Positions 33,369 through 35,529 of a DNA stretch of 35,529 bases are shown here, one piece after another. Origin of the DNA: Gammaproteobacteria bacterium. Lineage in GTDB: Bacteria > Pseudomonadota > Gammaproteobacteria > SZUA-229. Made by a program: the position numbers and the translations under genes. The stretch lies in contig JAPHRB010000067.1 in NCBI GenBank assembly GCA_026197015.1, forward strand, positions 1 to 35,529. Reading direction: 5' to 3'. Position 1 is the stretch's first letter, and every line of letters begins with the position of its first letter. The notes under the pieces are model-generated. The model was not told the origin of the DNA and did not search any database. It saw only the letters and a program-made list of their open reading frames with translations.

Positions 33369-33392
33369 AAATATAAATATAAATATAAATAT
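33369..33392 (+). repeat. Hexanucleotide microsatellite, four copies of AAATAT
   Basis: Four perfect AAATAT units lie between the mazG terminator and the ATG of the small lipoprotein gene, 26 bases upstream of it. A tract of this kind can vary in length by slippage and would change promoter or leader spacing. No second allele is visible here. Confidence 0.8.
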
Positions 33393-33417
33393 TAATGTTG
33401 GCTTAAAGGAAATTATA

Positions 33418-33813
33418 ATGAAAAATTATTTATTAATTGCGGCTTCAGTACTTGGCCTTGGTTTGTTATCAGGCTGTACTGATTCTGTTACTGATTCTGT
33501 CACTGGTGGTGGTGAAACATGTATTTTTACTGATACCTGTGATATAAGAAGTTCAGATTTGTATACCTGTGCTAATTCTTCTGGTAGTGGTTGGTACGAA
33601 GTTGGTTCGCAGACATTTTCATATACAACAAGCACAACAGCTGCTGCTTGTGCTGCCCTGGAATATTGTAATGGTGGTTCATACTGTAAAACATCACCGG
33701 CTGATGAGGACAGTATGGCAGTTAAGTTCTTAACTAAAGCGGCAGAAAATGCTCAATTGAAAAACTCAATTGACGATATGTATATCGATTTAGGTAATGA
33801 AGTTCAGAAATAA
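33418..33813 (+). CDS. Small Cys-rich lipoprotein, unknown function
   Basis: A 131-residue predicted lipoprotein that I do not recognise. The signal peptide ends in the lipobox LLSGC, and the mature chain starts CTDSVTDSVTGGGE, where TDSV is duplicated exactly at the DNA level. The next 65 residues contain six further cysteines (CIF, TCD, TCA, ACA, YCN, YCK) with Ser, Thr and Gly, consistent with a disulfide-rich surface domain. The last 40 residues are helical and charged. An AAGGAAA ribosome site precedes the ATG and a hexanucleotide repeat lies further upstream. The gene is convergent with the MltF-like gene. Confidence 0.75.
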   Translation: MKNYLLIAASVLGLGLLSGCTDSVTDSVTGGGETCIFTDTCDIRSSDLYTCANSSGSGWYEVGSQTFSYTTSTTAAACAALEYCNGGSYCKTSPADEDSMAVKFLTKAAENAQLKNSIDDMYIDLGNEVQK

Positions 33814-33834
33814 GCTTTGCATAAGCTGTTAGTT

Positions 33835-33866
33835 AAAAAGCCGAAGCCGGGATGCTTCGGCTTTTT
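33835..33866. terminator. Bidirectional terminator between convergent genes
   Basis: The stem GCCGAAGC/GCTTCGGC around CGGGAT is flanked by AAAAA on the left and TTTTT on the right, so it can serve both the small lipoprotein gene and the MltF-like gene. Confidence 0.9.
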
Positions 33867-33890
33867 AGTGTCTGTGATTTATGTAAGGCC

Positions 33891-35528
33891 TTAATCCTGG
33901 GCGAGTCGTATATACGCCCGATATCGATTACGAATCTCCCTGACATATTTAACCGGTTCCCGGCCCCGCACATAACCATGACGGGCCTTTCTATAAAACT
34001 TTTTGTTTGATAATAACAACATGGCTTTTTCAACATGATCAAACCATTTGTCCGGGTTTAAACCCTGCTGTCTTGCCAGCCGGCGTGCATCTTTTACATG
34101 GCCTTGCCCTGCATTGTAAGCTGCTAATGTAAACCACATTCTATCTTTAACATTTAATTCCGGCTCAAACCTGTCTCGCACCCAGTTTAAATACTGAACC
34201 CCGGCATTTATGCCGGATTCAGGTTGTTTCAGATTACTTATGCCCATTTCTTTTGCGGTGCGTGGCATTACCTGCATTAAACCCTGTGCGCCGACCCATG
34301 ATTTGGCTTTAGGGTTAAAGCGGCTTTCCTGATACATTTGAGCAATTATTAATCGCCAGTCAAACTCAAACTTTAAAGCGTATTTTTTTACTAATGTATC
34401 GTATGGAGATAAAGTGCCATCAGGGTTCAGATCGACTCTTTGATTGCGGTGTTTTTTTATATTGCGGGCATTTTTAAAATATTTGTCATAGGTGATATTA
34501 TAAAAAAGCGATCGGTACTGCTTTTTAATAAATTGATTCACGGCACTAACAAGTAAAGGGTTATTGTTGCGCATAGCCCATGCGTTTTCACGTATTTCAC
34601 CTATTACCAGCGCGGCTTGTATATCGTCCCTCCAGGTTAGCTCTATATCTAACAGATGGTTGTCGGCGAGGGTCAGGTCATATGTTCCGTTAGCCACCTG
34701 TGCAATAATTTCTTCGGTCTCCATGTTCTCGGGTGCGGCGAGTAATTTAAATTTGAGTCCCGACTCTTTAAGTGCCTGCAGTGTTTCCCAATAGGCACTG
34801 GATTTCCTTACAAAAATGCTGCGTCCCGCCAGATCTTCGACGGTTTGAATGCTATTGTCATCAACACGCGTTACAATTATTTCAGATGCTTTATGGTGAG
34901 CAGTGCTAAAAACAACACCAAGATCTTTACGTTTTTCAGTAATGGTTAAAAAGCTCGCAATAATGTCACCCTTACCTTCGAGTAACATGGGGATCTGAGC
35001 TTCATGACTCGGTGCGCTGATAATTTCTAAACGTAATTTGTGTTGTTTAGCAAAAGCTCTGACTAATTCATATTCAAAACCAAGCAACTCGCCGCGCCAG
35101 AGAAAATATGAAGCCGCATTATTACGTGTAATAACGCGTAATGTTTTGCGTTTTTTTATGCTATCAAGGTCATCAGTGAAAATGCTTTCATGTCTTTCTG
35201 TTAATTTTTCATGGGTTAGAAATTGATTAACTGTATTAAGTAATTCGGGATTGTTTTTGCGAATGCCCCAGGCAAGCGGCCTGTCTTTAGATAAAGCCAG
35301 ACTGGCTTTAAAATCATCTCTATAACCTGCCAGTACGTCTAAAATATTACTATCCATTATAGCCAGGTCTATTTTTTTACTAACTAACTGATCAATGATC
35401 TGGTCTGAGCTGAGGTGCCCGGGCAGTACCCGGGTTTTAATGTCAGCCTGTTTTTTCTGTAAGTTCTCGAGCGTTTCCTGAAACGATGACTTTTCACGAA
35501 AAGATATGGTGCGTCCATTCAGGCTTTC
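33891..35528 (-). CDS. mltF: Lytic transglycosylase MltF-like with two substrate-binding domains, 5' part missing
   Basis: The frame stays open to the window edge, so the start is not visible; 545 residues are seen. MltF cleaves peptidoglycan glycan strands to anhydro-muropeptides at the outer membrane. Two solute-binding (SBP_bac_3) modules appear in tandem. The first runs from the edge (RTISFREKSSFQETLENL) to NNPELLNTVNQFL, and the second from KKRKTLRVITRNNAASYFLW to NPLLVSAVNQFI. The C-terminal SLT domain has the catalytic Glu in AQMYQESRFNPKAKS, then GAQGLMQVMP and LAAYNAGQGHV. Standard E. coli MltF has one SBP-like module, so this form is longer. Convergence with the small lipoprotein gene is separated by a shared terminator. 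Confidence 0.87.
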   Translation of the reverse strand, partial: ESLNGRTISFREKSSFQETLENLQKKQADIKTRVLPGHLSSDQIIDQLVSKKIDLAIMDSNILDVLAGYRDDFKASLALSKDRPLAWGIRKNNPELLNTVNQFLTHEKLTERHESIFTDDLDSIKKRKTLRVITRNNAASYFLWRGELLGFEYELVRAFAKQHKLRLEIISAPSHEAQIPMLLEGKGDIIASFLTITEKRKDLGVVFSTAHHKASEIIVTRVDDNSIQTVEDLAGRSIFVRKSSAYWETLQALKESGLKFKLLAAPENMETEEIIAQVANGTYDLTLADNHLLDIELTWRDDIQAALVIGEIRENAWAMRNNNPLLVSAVNQFIKKQYRSLFYNITYDKYFKNARNIKKHRNQRVDLNPDGTLSPYDTLVKKYALKFEFDWRLIIAQMYQESRFNPKAKSWVGAQGLMQVMPRTAKEMGISNLKQPESGINAGVQYLNWVRDRFEPELNVKDRMWFTLAAYNAGQGHVKDARRLARQQGLNPDKWFDHVEKAMLLLSNKKFYRKARHGYVRGREPVKYVREIRNRYRAYIRLAQD

Positions 35529-35529
35529 A

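Overview
This window reads as part of a gammaproteobacterial chromosome with low to moderate G+C and short intergenic spacers. The assignment rests on gene content: UppP, a long HD-domain type Cca, TrhP (YegQ), MazG, MltF, a MidA-type methyltransferase beside a pteridine reductase, and above all a complete 'proteobacterial dedicated sortase system', which is known mainly from marine Gammaproteobacteria. No rRNA, tRNA, CRISPR array, phage or intact transposase gene was seen. The species cannot be named from this sequence alone.

Layout. 1-6.6 kb is housekeeping: the 3' end of egtD, a pteridine reductase divergent from midA, uppP overlapping a VanZ-like gene, cca, and a serine/alanine-glyoxylate type aminotransferase. 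6.7-11.3 kb holds an RpfC-like membrane hybrid kinase with an apparently degenerate ATPase domain, then an EamA permease overlapping a POTRA/beta-barrel outer membrane protein. 11.4-14.0 kb is a minus-strand block: HopJ-like protein, a MarR regulator with a near-perfect palindromic operator, MAPEG, glutathione S-transferase and a DUF4136 lipoprotein. DUF1015 follows at 14.2 kb. A LemA-TPM-TPM operon (15.7-17.7 kb) is richer in G+C than its surroundings. It is followed by three copies of a short repeat flanked by what look like gene remnants.

18.0-23.8 kb contains trhP, a Cu/Zn-efflux type permease, two genes of unknown function, a cluster of DnaA boxes next to AT-rich DNA, a small membrane protein and a YeeE/YedE (TsuA-like) sulfur transporter. 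24.1-30.8 kb is the sortase system: class GN sortase and its VIT/VWA target on the minus strand, the PdsR/PdsS two-component pair on the plus strand, and an OmpA-like lipoprotein. The target's sorting motif reads LAQTA rather than LPxTA, and TCATATT-type direct repeats lie in both promoter regions. 30.8-31.7 kb has no gene but several hairpins. The window ends with a second DUF4136 lipoprotein, mazG, a small lipoprotein behind a hexanucleotide microsatellite, and an mltF-like gene with two substrate-binding domains that runs off the edge.

The items most worth a second look are the DnaA-box cluster (21771-21917), the sortase locus with its altered sorting signal and candidate PdsR sites, the RpfC-like pseudokinase candidate, and the repeat/remnant scar at 17.7-18.0 kb.
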